This document shows, in pieces, positions 17,330 to 24,908 of a DNA stretch of 41,941 nt. Numbering within the stretch: the stretch's first letter is position 1; each line of letters begins with the position of its first letter. Source of the stretch: Bacillota bacterium (GTDB taxonomy: Bacteria > Bacillota > Clostridia > Christensenellales > Aristaeellaceae); assembly GCA_030057655.1 (NCBI GenBank), contig JASGUQ010000032.1, positions 1 through 41,941 of the forward strand, in the 5' to 3' direction. The notes beneath the pieces are model-generated. The model saw only the letters and a program-made list of their open reading frames with translations. It ran no database searches and was not told the DNA's origin. Made by a program: the position numbers and the translations under genes.

Positions 17330-17703
17330 ACAGCATGAGTTTATCCGTACCGGCCAAGTCTGAATGGGGACTTGTGGTGCGCACGACCCTGGGCGCGGTG
17401 GGCGTGATGGCCAACCTGTCCATTGATGTGATCGACGATCTGAGAGCAGCAGTTGAAGAAGCCTTTGACCTGGTCACGCATCAGAAACGGGTGGTTGAAA
17501 AGGTGATCCTGAACTGCAAAATAGAAGATGGAAAAATCTTCATTACTCTGGAGGCGCAGCGCGCCGCGGACTCCCAGGCCTGTGAAATGATGGATCCGGA
17601 GGTTGCCCAACTGATCATCGGCACCCTGGTAACAGAAGTAAAACTGGAGGGGGACCAGTGCGGCATTTACACCGTGCGCATGTCCTTGCCTACTGGAGCG
17701 TAA
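17326..17703 (+). CDS. RsbW/SpoIIAB-like anti-sigma protein with degenerate ATP site
   Basis: A 125-aa protein starting in an ATGA overlap with dnaE. The fold follows the GHKL anti-sigma kinase pattern: an N-terminal strand (SLSVPAKSEWGLVVRTTLGA), a helix IDVIDDLRAAVEEAFDLVTH, then strands and a C-terminal helix-strand PEVAQLIIGTLVTEVKL. The N-box asparagine expected in E-A-x-x-N is absent. The D-x-G-x-G box is replaced by an Ala/Asp/Ser stretch, and the GLGL motif by QLIIGT. ATP binding and kinase activity are therefore doubtful. The following gene is a SigB/SigF-type sigma factor, so it probably binds that sigma. No anti-anti-sigma gene (RsbV/SpoIIAA) is nearby. Confidence 0.75.
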   Translation: MNSMSLSVPAKSEWGLVVRTTLGAVGVMANLSIDVIDDLRAAVEEAFDLVTHQKRVVEKVILNCKIEDGKIFITLEAQRAADSQACEMMDPEVAQLIIGTLVTEVKLEGDQCGIYTVRMSLPTGA

Positions 17704-17707
17704 ATCA

Positions 17708-18439
17708 GTGATGAACGCAGATGATATCCATAACGCGGCCATGCGTTATGCAATGGAGCGGACGCCGGAGGCCTTGGACGAGGCGGTGCAGGTCGCGCTG
17801 CCCTTATGCCATGCCATTGCCGCCCGCTTTACAGGGCGCGGCATTGAGCTGGATGACTTAAGACAGGTCGCGGCCATGGCGCTGGTAAACGCCTTGAAAG
17901 GTTTTGACCCGAAGCGGGGCTTGCGCTTCACCACCTATGTGACGCCGACCATCACGGGCACTGTGCGCAACTACATCCGCGACCGCGCTCAACTGGTCAG
18001 GACGCCCCGCGGGCTGAGGGAACAGGGCATGCAGATGGACAGGGCGCTGGAACAAGTGACCCAGAAACTGCACAGGGAACCGACGGTGCCGGAGCTTGCG
18101 GAGCACCTGGGCTGGACGCTGGAGCAGGTGATCAGCGTGCATGCCTCCCGTGAAAAATCCCAGGTTGCCAGTTTGGACGCCCAGGACGAGAACGGGATGA
18201 TGGTGTTTGACCATCTCGGCAACCCCGAAAAGGGGTTTGAGGATTTTGAGATGCGCGAGGACCTGCGCAAAGCGCTGATGACCCTGTCAAATGAAGAGCG
18301 GTCTCTCATCAAGTTCCGCTTTCAGGAGCAGCTCTCCCAGCAGGCGAGCGCCAGGAAAATGAACTTGACACAGATGCAGGTATCCCGCATGGAGCGCCGC
18401 GTCTTAAAGCTGCTGAAAGACGTCATGCAGCCCTCATGA
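17708..18439 (+). CDS. RNA polymerase sigma factor, SigB/SigF/SigG type
   Basis: A 243-aa sigma-70 family group 3 protein. Region 2 includes GIELDDLRQVAAMALVNALK and FDPKRGLRFTTYVTPTITGT; RDRAQLVRTPRGLRE follows. Region 3 has REPTVPELAEHLGWTLEQV. The region 4 helix-turn-helix (about 195-240) has LSQQASARKMNLTQMQVSRM. It presumably directs polymerase to a stress or developmental regulon. Two adjacent ATG codons (17708, 17711) could start it; GGAGCG lies about ten bases upstream. It is four bases downstream of its probable anti-sigma gene and overlaps tlyA by ATGA. Whether it acts in sporulation or stress cannot be told. Confidence 0.9.
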   Translation: MMNADDIHNAAMRYAMERTPEALDEAVQVALPLCHAIAARFTGRGIELDDLRQVAAMALVNALKGFDPKRGLRFTTYVTPTITGTVRNYIRDRAQLVRTPRGLREQGMQMDRALEQVTQKLHREPTVPELAEHLGWTLEQVISVHASREKSQVASLDAQDENGMMVFDHLGNPEKGFEDFEMREDLRKALMTLSNEERSLIKFRFQEQLSQQASARKMNLTQMQVSRMERRVLKLLKDVMQPS

Positions 18440-19269
18440 AACAGGCGCTGTCAAAAAAGCTGGTTGAAAGCGGCGTCTGCGCGGATAAAAAACAGGCGGA
18501 CGCGCTGATCATGACCGGGAAGGTGCTGGTGAACGATGTTCCGGCGCGGGCCGGCATGATGATCAGCGAAAAGGACGCCATCCGATTAAAAGACCTGCTG
18601 CCCTATGCCTCAAAGGGCGGGCTGAAGCTTCAGGGCGCGCTGGACCGCTTCAAGCTGTCTGTCAGGGACAAGGTGTGCCTGGACGCGGGCGCGTCCACCG
18701 GCGGGTTCACCGATTGTCTGATCCAAAATGGCGCGCAAAAGGTATACGCGGTGGACGTGGGCTATGGGCAGCTGACTGGCGCGCTGCGGCAAAACGGGCG
18801 AGTTGTGAACCTGGAGAAGACCAACATCTCAGACCCCCTTCTTTTGTCCCTGGATCCCAGACCCGTATTTGCCACCTGCGACCTGAGCTATCTGTCCTTG
18901 AGGGACGCTGTTCCGGTGTACCGGGACATTTTAGGGGGCAGGGGTGAAATGCTGGCGCTGGTCAAACCGCTGTTTGAGATCGACGACCCCGCGGCCAGGC
19001 GCAGCGGGCAGATCGATGAAGGCGCTTACGAGCCCCTCTTAAACAGGCTGTGCGGGGACCTGAACAAGGTGAAGGACGCGCGGGTGATCAATGTCTGCGA
19101 AAGTCCTGTCACCGGCAACAACGGCACCCTGGAATTCTTCTTTTATCTGACATTTGGCGCGGATACGGAAGCGACTGATCTGCGTTTCGCCATTACCCGC
19201 AGCGTCCAGGCTGCGCTTTCGCTGACTCCATATGAAAAGGCAGGTGACTTGACCCTTGGGCAAGTATGA
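18436..19269 (+). CDS. tlyA: TlyA family rRNA methyltransferase
   Basis: A 277-aa S4-domain plus FtsJ-fold methyltransferase. The S4 RNA-binding domain occupies about residues 1-60 (ALSKKLVESGVCADKKQADA). The SAM motif is LDAGASTGGFTDCLIQNGA near 82-100. The K-D-K-E tetrad is visible as SKGGLKL, CDLSYLSL, LVKPLFE and NGTLEFFF. Family members 2'-O-methylate cytidines in 16S and/or 23S rRNA; the older hemolysin label is misleading. It overlaps the upstream sigma gene by 4 bases and the downstream gene by 14. Confidence 0.93.
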   Translation: MKQALSKKLVESGVCADKKQADALIMTGKVLVNDVPARAGMMISEKDAIRLKDLLPYASKGGLKLQGALDRFKLSVRDKVCLDAGASTGGFTDCLIQNGAQKVYAVDVGYGQLTGALRQNGRVVNLEKTNISDPLLLSLDPRPVFATCDLSYLSLRDAVPVYRDILGGRGEMLALVKPLFEIDDPAARRSGQIDEGAYEPLLNRLCGDLNKVKDARVINVCESPVTGNNGTLEFFFYLTFGADTEATDLRFAITRSVQAALSLTPYEKAGDLTLGQV

Positions 19270-20002
19270 CGCGCTTTGGGATGATCCAAAGCAACTGAAG
19301 AAAAAACGAATCATCGCAATTGTCAGCATTGCTGCAGTGATTCTGGTTTTTTTAATCATTGCTGTCCTTTTAGGGAAACCGATCGCCGAAGCGCTGAAGA
19401 ACAAAGAGCAAGTAAGGGAAACCATCAACAACACCGGTTTTTGGAAGTATCCTTTGATGATTGGGATCGTCGCGCTTCAGGTGATCATCGCGCTGATACC
19501 GGGCGAGCCGATTGAAATCATCGCGGGTTATGTCTTTGGCGGATTTTGGGGGATGGTGCTGTGTCTGATCGGCCTTGCGCTTGGCACCTTTGTGATCATC
19601 GCGGCTGTCAAAAAATACGGAATGCGGCTTGTCGCGCTATTCGTGCAAAAAGAGCAAATGGAAAACATCAAGTTTTTCAAGGACTCCAGGAAAAGAGACG
19701 TCACCACATTTTTTCTGTTCCTGATCCCGGGTACCCCAAAGGATGTGCTGACCTACCTGGTCGGGCTGGCGCCGGTCAACATCTGGAAATATGTGCTGAT
19801 CACAACAGTCGCGCGCATCCCCTCCGTCATTACCTCCACCATGGGCGGAAAGATGCTGGCCACCAACAACTTCAAGTGGGCGATCATTATCTTTGGCGCT
19901 ACGCTGGTATTCAGCGGAATCAGCTACCTGATTTATAAAGCCTATGAAAAAAAACATCCTTCCAAGGATGAGGATGAGGAGTCAAGTGTTTCATCGGACT
20001 GA
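19256..20002 (+). CDS. VTT-domain (TVP38/TMEM64 family) membrane protein
   Basis: A 248-aa integral membrane protein with about five to six hydrophobic segments, the first near residues 19-41. The VTT core is visible: IPGEPIEIIAGYVFGGFWGM and LFLIPGTPKDVLTYLVGLAP. Relatives of this DedA-like superfamily act in lipid or ion handling at the membrane, some as scramblases; the precise role here is unknown. It starts with TTG at 19256, inside the tlyA 3' end, behind GGCAGGTGA. The C-terminus is charged (KKHPSKDEDEE). Confidence 0.8.
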   Translation: MGKYDALWDDPKQLKKKRIIAIVSIAAVILVFLIIAVLLGKPIAEALKNKEQVRETINNTGFWKYPLMIGIVALQVIIALIPGEPIEIIAGYVFGGFWGMVLCLIGLALGTFVIIAAVKKYGMRLVALFVQKEQMENIKFFKDSRKRDVTTFFLFLIPGTPKDVLTYLVGLAPVNIWKYVLITTVARIPSVITSTMGGKMLATNNFKWAIIIFGATLVFSGISYLIYKAYEKKHPSKDEDEESSVSSD

Positions 20003-21434
20003 GCAGCTCAGACAGTTTGGCGTGACGGCGGTGGAGAACATTTTCATCACCGAGTATTTGCCTGCCGCCGACGGGGACAAGCTGAAGGTTTACCTGTACG
20101 GCTTGTATCAAAGCCAGTTTGCTGAGGAAAACTTTGGCGTTCCGGAACTGGCCGCCGCCCTGTCCATGGAAGAAAACACCGTCCTGGCCGCGCTTCGCTA
20201 CTGGGAACGCCGCAGGCTGGTGGAGCGGGTGCAGGACAAGCCGCCCCAATACGTCTTCCACCACCTGGGCCAGCGCCTGATGACCGGGCAGGATCAAATC
20301 ACCGCCGATGAGCAGTACGTCATGTTTTCTGAGGCCGTGAACACACAGCTTGGCAGCCGCAGGAAACTGCGTGAAAGCGATATCTCCATGGCCTATGAGT
20401 GGGTCGAAGAACTGGGGCTGAAGCAGGAAGTGGTGCTGATGCTGCTGAATCATTTCGCGGACACCAGAGGCGCGCACTTCTCCTTTAAAAGCGCGCAGAC
20501 CACCGCGGTGATGATGAAAGAAGAAGGCATCAACACCCCGGATGCAGCCGAACAATATTTTAACCATTCCAAAAAAACGCACCAGGGTGCAAGGGCTGTG
20601 TTGGCGCAATTTAACCTAAGGCGCCTGCCGACCGAGCCTGAGCTGGCGCTTTACCGCCGGTGGACGGAGCAATGGGGATTTGACGAGAAATCCATTCTGG
20701 AAGCGGTCGGGGAAACCGTGGCGGCGAACAACCCGTCTTTTTCCTATCTGAACGGTATTTTAGAACGGCTGAAAAACAAAATGCCTGAAAAAGGCAAAAA
20801 GTCGGTCGCGGCCCAATTGCGGCAGGAGAACCAGGACGCGGCGGAAGTCAAGCAGATCCTGCTGGAACTGGGGCGGCCTCAGATCAGCCCCTTTACGCTT
20901 CTTCCCGCCTACTTAAACCTGAGGGAGCGGTTCCCCTTTGAAATGATCCTGCTGGCCGCCAAGTCCGTGCAGGCCAGAAACGGGATGTTTGAGGACATTG
21001 AGCCCAGGCTCCTCTCCTGGCAGGAACAAGGCTTTGAAAGCGACAGGGATGTGGTGGCCCACCTGCGCGAGTTGAAGAAATATGAACCTTTGATGCGCCA
21101 GGTGTTTGAAAACGCCGGCCAGGAAGGGCGCCCGGGCGAGAATGACCTGATGCGGCTGAAATCCTGGGAAGACAAGGGCAACAGCCGGGAATTGATCCTG
21201 GAAGCCGCAAGCCAGGCCCGCTCCGCAAGGCAGAAGCTGACCTACATTGAAAAAGTGCTGGCCAACTGGCAAAAGGACGGCATCCGGACGGTTGAGGCCG
21301 CCAAAGCCCAGACCGGCAAGCCGCAGGAGCGGCAGAAAAAGAAAGTCAGATTCTTGAATTATGATCAAGGAGCGACAACACCTTTTGAGGAAATTGACTT
21401 GTTAAAGGAGGCTAGGGAAGCCGATGGCCAATGA
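19986..21434 (+). CDS. DnaB/DnaD-domain replication initiation protein
   Basis: A 482-aa relative of Firmicute primosome proteins DnaB/DnaD. The N-terminal winged helix is VENIFITEYLPAADGDKLKV with FGVPELAAALSMEENTV. Two DnaD-like helical domains follow, one around HQGARAVLAQFNLRRLPTEP to YLNGILERLKN and one around AEVKQILLELGRPQISPF. They bind DNA and help recruit helicase loader and helicase. GTG 19986 is preferred because AGGAG lies four bases upstream and the product starts FHRTEQLRQFG. ATG 19944, 19968 and 19974 are alternatives deeper in the upstream gene. Followed directly by the dnaI-like gene, as in B. subtilis. Confidence 0.85.
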   Translation: MFHRTEQLRQFGVTAVENIFITEYLPAADGDKLKVYLYGLYQSQFAEENFGVPELAAALSMEENTVLAALRYWERRRLVERVQDKPPQYVFHHLGQRLMTGQDQITADEQYVMFSEAVNTQLGSRRKLRESDISMAYEWVEELGLKQEVVLMLLNHFADTRGAHFSFKSAQTTAVMMKEEGINTPDAAEQYFNHSKKTHQGARAVLAQFNLRRLPTEPELALYRRWTEQWGFDEKSILEAVGETVAANNPSFSYLNGILERLKNKMPEKGKKSVAAQLRQENQDAAEVKQILLELGRPQISPFTLLPAYLNLRERFPFEMILLAAKSVQARNGMFEDIEPRLLSWQEQGFESDRDVVAHLRELKKYEPLMRQVFENAGQEGRPGENDLMRLKSWEDKGNSRELILEAASQARSARQKLTYIEKVLANWQKDGIRTVEAAKAQTGKPQERQKKKVRFLNYDQGATTPFEEIDLLKEAREADGQ

Positions 21435-22386
21435 CTTGTTGCTGCAGGCTCTTGAGGAATGCAAAGCTCGCAGGCACGAAAACCAGGCGGAAGAACAGCG
21501 CCGCATGGCCCATGCCACGGACCTCTGCCCCGAAATAGAGGTATTGGACAGCGAGCGCAGGGAGGGCATCCTCAAAGGCCTCAGGCTGGCGATGGAAGGC
21601 ATCAAGCCCGAGGGCATTGAGGAAGCGACCATACGGTACAATGAGCGCATTGTGGCCTTGTTAAAGGAACATGGACTGCCGGAGGACTACCTGCAGCCGG
21701 TATACCAGTGCCTGGACTGCAAAGACAGCGGGTATGTCGGACAAGGCCCCAAAGAATTGTGCAGCTGCGTGACAAGACGGTACCATGAATTGCTTTCAGG
21801 TGAAAGCGAAAGCGAGACAAGCCCCAGCTTTGAACGCTTTGACCTGAATGTTTTTCCCCAGACTGTTTTGGATGATCAGGTAACCACGCAACGAAAATTG
21901 ATGGGCATTATAAAAAAGCATTGCGAAAAATTCGCGAACGAGGTGCCGGGCGGAAAACTGAACCTGCTGCTGTATGGGACAAGCGGCCTTGGAAAGACCT
22001 ACCTGCTCAAGTCCATCGCCAAAAGGGTGCGCGAGAACGGGATCCAAACCCTGACCATGAACGCAAACGCGCTGTTAAACCACATCCGGCAGGCCTATTT
22101 TGCCCGGGAAGAGGAAGTGGACCAGCCCTATTATAATGTTCCATTACTTTTGATCGATGATCTGGGGACGGAACCTCTATGGGAGAACATTACCCTGGAG
22201 CAGTTGTTCGCGCTGCTGGAACATCGCATTCAAAACAACTTATATACTGTCTTTAGCACTAATTATTCACTCGATGAAATCGAAACGAATTATGGAGCTC
22301 GAATCACTTCTCGCTTAAAAGATAAGAGAATGAGTTTAGTGTTAAGGTTCCAAGGGGATGATATTCGGTCTACATTTAAAGCTTAA
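21424..22386 (+). CDS. dnaI: DnaI/DnaC-like helicase loader ATPase
   Basis: A 320-aa AAA+ primosomal ATPase. The N-terminal domain ends in a zinc-binding C-x2-C...C-x-C cluster (QCLDCKDSG, ELCSCV). The AAA+ domain has Walker A YGTSGLGKTYLLKS, Walker B LLLIDDLG, sensor STNYSLDE and arginine-finger region ARITSRLKD. It loads the replicative helicase together with the upstream DnaB-like protein, with which it overlaps by 11 bases. The last ~160 bases of the gene are AT-rich with codons (aat, att, tta, aga) unlike the rest, although the protein motifs stay intact. Confidence 0.93.
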   Translation: MANDLLLQALEECKARRHENQAEEQRRMAHATDLCPEIEVLDSERREGILKGLRLAMEGIKPEGIEEATIRYNERIVALLKEHGLPEDYLQPVYQCLDCKDSGYVGQGPKELCSCVTRRYHELLSGESESETSPSFERFDLNVFPQTVLDDQVTTQRKLMGIIKKHCEKFANEVPGGKLNLLLYGTSGLGKTYLLKSIAKRVRENGIQTLTMNANALLNHIRQAYFAREEEVDQPYYNVPLLLIDDLGTEPLWENITLEQLFALLEHRIQNNLYTVFSTNYSLDEIETNYGARITSRLKDKRMSLVLRFQGDDIRSTFKA

Positions 22387-22393
22387 CTACAAT

Positions 22394-23872
22394 TTAGTCC
22401 TCTTCCGGCGGTCTGACGCCTTTCCCGACGCCCTCAAACAGGGCGTCTTTCTTTTCCAGCATCTCATCAACCCGCGCCAGATAGTGTCCGATGTCCTTGA
22501 CATTGGGGCTGCGCAGGATGCGCCTGTTGTTGGGATCCACCAGTTTTGACACCGCGCCCGCGCCCATCGCGAGCACGGTCGTCCTGTCCTCCATCATGTC
22601 GATGTTGTACAGGCAGGCAAAGCCCGGTTTGGCGTAGCCCACGTTTTCCAGGTTCCCGGCCATGTGCTTTTGACGATAGAGGTAGTAGGGCTGCAAACCG
22701 TGCAGGGCAGCCCTGCTTCTGGCGAAATCGACCATTTGTTCAACCGCCGTGGCGTCCGGCAGCGGGTCCGAATATCGGTGCATGTCGCTTGAGCGTTTGA
22801 CAGCCAGGGTGTGCACGGTGAGCGCTTCCGGATCAAGCGCCAGCGCCTGGGTGATGGTTTGTTCAAACATCCCAGGCGTTTCGCCGGGCAGGCCCGCGAT
22901 CAAGTCCATGTTGATATGATCAAAGCCCAGTTCCCTGGCGAGATGAAAGGATTCCAGAACCTGCCCCACGGTGTGATCCCGGCCGATCATTTTGAGCGTG
23001 CGGTCAAACATGGTCTGTGGGTTGATGGAGATGCGGGTGGCGCCAAGATCCCGGATGACCGCGAGTTTTTCCCGGGTGATGGTGTCCGGCCTGCCGGCTT
23101 CCACCGTCACTTCGCTGGTTTGCTCAATCAGGGGACGGGCTGCCAGCATGACAGACTGTAATTGTTCAACGCTGAGCGTGGTGGGCGTGCCGCCGCCGAT
23201 ATAGAGGGAACGCGCACGGAGGTTCCTTTTTTTCATGAGCGCAGCCGTCCCCCTGATCTCTTTGATCAAAGCATTGGTGTAGTCCGGCAGCAGCTTCCCG
23301 TCCCCCACCTCGCTGCTTAAAAAGCTGCAGTAGCGGCAGCGGGTGCGGCAAAAGGGTATGCCGATATAGCAGGAGACCTCATGATCTGAAGCCTGTTTTA
23401 TGCCTTTCTGGACCTTGATGATGTCACGCAGCAGCGTTGTTTTTTCTTCGCTCAGGCGGAAAGTATCGGATACTTCCAGAAGAGCGGCGTCAAGGCCAAG
23501 CCCCCGGTCCATGGCCTCATAGACCAGCCGGGTTGGGCGGATGCCGGTGAGGGAGCCCCAGGGCAGGCGCTTCCCTGTTGCCAGAACCAGCGCGTCAAAC
23601 AGGACGGTTTTGTGCAGGCGCTTGCGCAGGCGCTTGTCCGTCAGCGCGTCCTCCCCAACAAACCCTTTGGCGGACAAGGCCATTTGGTGCCTGCCTGATA
23701 AGGTGAGATGGCATTCACGATCCCGATTACCGGTCGTTTCCGTTATGACGACCTTTAAGTCCACGGATGCTAAAAGCTCCGTCGCCACCTGGACGGAGCC
23801 GAAGAAGAGGTTCAGGATGTCCGCCAGCTCCTTATGAAAACCGGGAACGGGCGTGTCGAAATAAACCTTCAC
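22394..23872 (-). CDS. hemZ: Coproporphyrinogen dehydrogenase-like radical SAM protein HemZ
   Basis: A 492-aa radical SAM enzyme of the HemN-like HemZ subfamily, similar in length to Bacillus HemZ. The 4Fe-4S cluster motif is CRTRCRYC (C175, C179, C182), preceded by YIGIPF. The SAM region has LYIGGGTPTTLS and EAGRPDTITREKL. The N-terminal 160 residues are the extra domain seen in HemZ. It would oxidise coproporphyrinogen III anaerobically, but members of this group can have other heme-related roles. The start is GTG at 23872, overlapping the upstream MBL gene stop by four bases. No other heme gene is nearby. Confidence 0.88.
   Translation of the reverse strand: MKVYFDTPVPGFHKELADILNLFFGSVQVATELLASVDLKVVITETTGNRDRECHLTLSGRHQMALSAKGFVGEDALTDKRLRKRLHKTVLFDALVLATGKRLPWGSLTGIRPTRLVYEAMDRGLGLDAALLEVSDTFRLSEEKTTLLRDIIKVQKGIKQASDHEVSCYIGIPFCRTRCRYCSFLSSEVGDGKLLPDYTNALIKEIRGTAALMKKRNLRARSLYIGGGTPTTLSVEQLQSVMLAARPLIEQTSEVTVEAGRPDTITREKLAVIRDLGATRISINPQTMFDRTLKMIGRDHTVGQVLESFHLARELGFDHINMDLIAGLPGETPGMFEQTITQALALDPEALTVHTLAVKRSSDMHRYSDPLPDATAVEQMVDFARSRAALHGLQPYYLYRQKHMAGNLENVGYAKPGFACLYNIDMMEDRTTVLAMGAGAVSKLVDPNNRRILRSPNVKDIGHYLARVDEMLEKKDALFEGVGKGVRPPEED
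22427..22455 (+). terminator. dnaE-dnaI operon terminator inside hemZ
   Basis: GACGCCCT, loop CAAAC, AGGGCGTC, then TTTCTTTT. It lies within the 3' coding end of the convergent hemZ gene. Confidence 0.7.
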
Positions 23873-24438
23873 TTAATGATATTTCCGGGCCCATGGCCGG
23901 GATAGAACCTGCAGCCGTGCAGGGACAGCAGCCTGCGCAAAGAAACGCGCATCTGCTCCTCGCTGCCGCCGGGCAGGTCGGTCCGGCCGTAATCGCCGTC
24001 AAACAAAGTGTCCCCGGTAAACAAATCATTTCCGACTTTGAAACACACGCAGCCGCGGGTATGCCCCGGGGTGTGCAAAACCTCAAAGGTGATTCCCGCC
24101 AGGTTCAGGGTCTGACCTTCTGACAGGTAGTCTGTTGCGGCAGGCCTTTTGTGCAGGTCTCCCATGTAGGAGCCAATGGAATAATGGGCATCATCCAGCA
24201 TGACGCTGTCCATCTGGTGAATGTAGATGGGCGCGTCCGAAAAAGCGTGCAGGGCGCCTGTGTGGTCATAATGGCCGTGGGTCAGGAGGACTGCCGCTAC
24301 TTTTTTGCCGTTTAAGGCAAGTTTGATTTTGTCCGCTTCATCGCCGGGATCGATCAGAACAGCGTCGTCCCTGCCATTAAGAGAAAGTATGTAGCAATTG
24401 GTCTGAAGCTCCCCTACGGGAATGGTTTGAATGCGCAT
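23869..24438 (-). CDS. MBL-fold hydrolase (YqgX/GloB-like)
   Basis: A 189-aa metallo-beta-lactamase fold protein. The metal motif is LLTHGHYDHTGAL (HxHxDH); later ligands are in LHTPGHTRGC and FTGDTLFDGDYGR, and a final histidine is in FYPGHGP. N-terminal PVGELQTNCYIL is typical of small GloB-like hydrolases. Substrates may be thioesters or glyoxalase adducts, but this is not determined. It sits between dtd and hemZ, overlapping hemZ. Confidence 0.85.
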   Translation of the reverse strand: MRIQTIPVGELQTNCYILSLNGRDDAVLIDPGDEADKIKLALNGKKVAAVLLTHGHYDHTGALHAFSDAPIYIHQMDSVMLDDAHYSIGSYMGDLHKRPAATDYLSEGQTLNLAGITFEVLHTPGHTRGCVCFKVGNDLFTGDTLFDGDYGRTDLPGGSEEQMRVSLRRLLSLHGCRFYPGHGPGNIIK

Positions 24439-24447
24439 GAAAAACTC

Positions 24448-24897
24448 CTAAAACTGTTTTTTGGAATCCAGCAGAATGGTGACGGGGCCGTTGTTCACCA
24501 GGGACACCTGCATATTGGCTCTAAACACCCCGCGTGATACGGGAAGGCCCAAAGCCTCCACATATTTGCAGCAAGTGAGATACAGTTCATTGGCCCCCTC
24601 AGGCTCCATGGCTTTGATAAAGCCGGGGCGGTTCTGGCCGCGCGCGTCACCCAGCAGGGTGAACTGGCTGACAAGGAGGACCTCGCCTTTTACGTCCAAA
24701 GCGGAAAGGTTCATTTTGCCCATCTCATCCTCAAAAATCCGCAGTTTCGCGATCTTGGAAGCGAGGTATTTGGCGTCATCCACGGTGTCGCCGTTTTCAA
24801 CGCCAAGCAAAACAAGAAGCCCTTTCCCGATCCTTGAAACTTCCTGGTTTTCAACACTGACGGACGCATTCAAAACCCTTTGAACCACTGCTCTCAT
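24448..24897 (-). CDS. dtd: D-aminoacyl-tRNA deacylase
   Basis: A 149-aa protein that removes D-amino acids (and mischarged Gly) from tRNA. It has the two cross-subunit motifs SQFTLLGD and NNGPVTILLDS, with N-terminal MRAVVQRV and the NRPGF segment. It is ten bases downstream of the relA stop in the same operon, as is common in Firmicutes (relA-dtd). Confidence 0.96.
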   Translation of the reverse strand: MRAVVQRVLNASVSVENQEVSRIGKGLLVLLGVENGDTVDDAKYLASKIAKLRIFEDEMGKMNLSALDVKGEVLLVSQFTLLGDARGQNRPGFIKAMEPEGANELYLTCCKYVEALGLPVSRGVFRANMQVSLVNNGPVTILLDSKKQF

Positions 24898-24908
24898 CGT
24901 TTTCCTCC

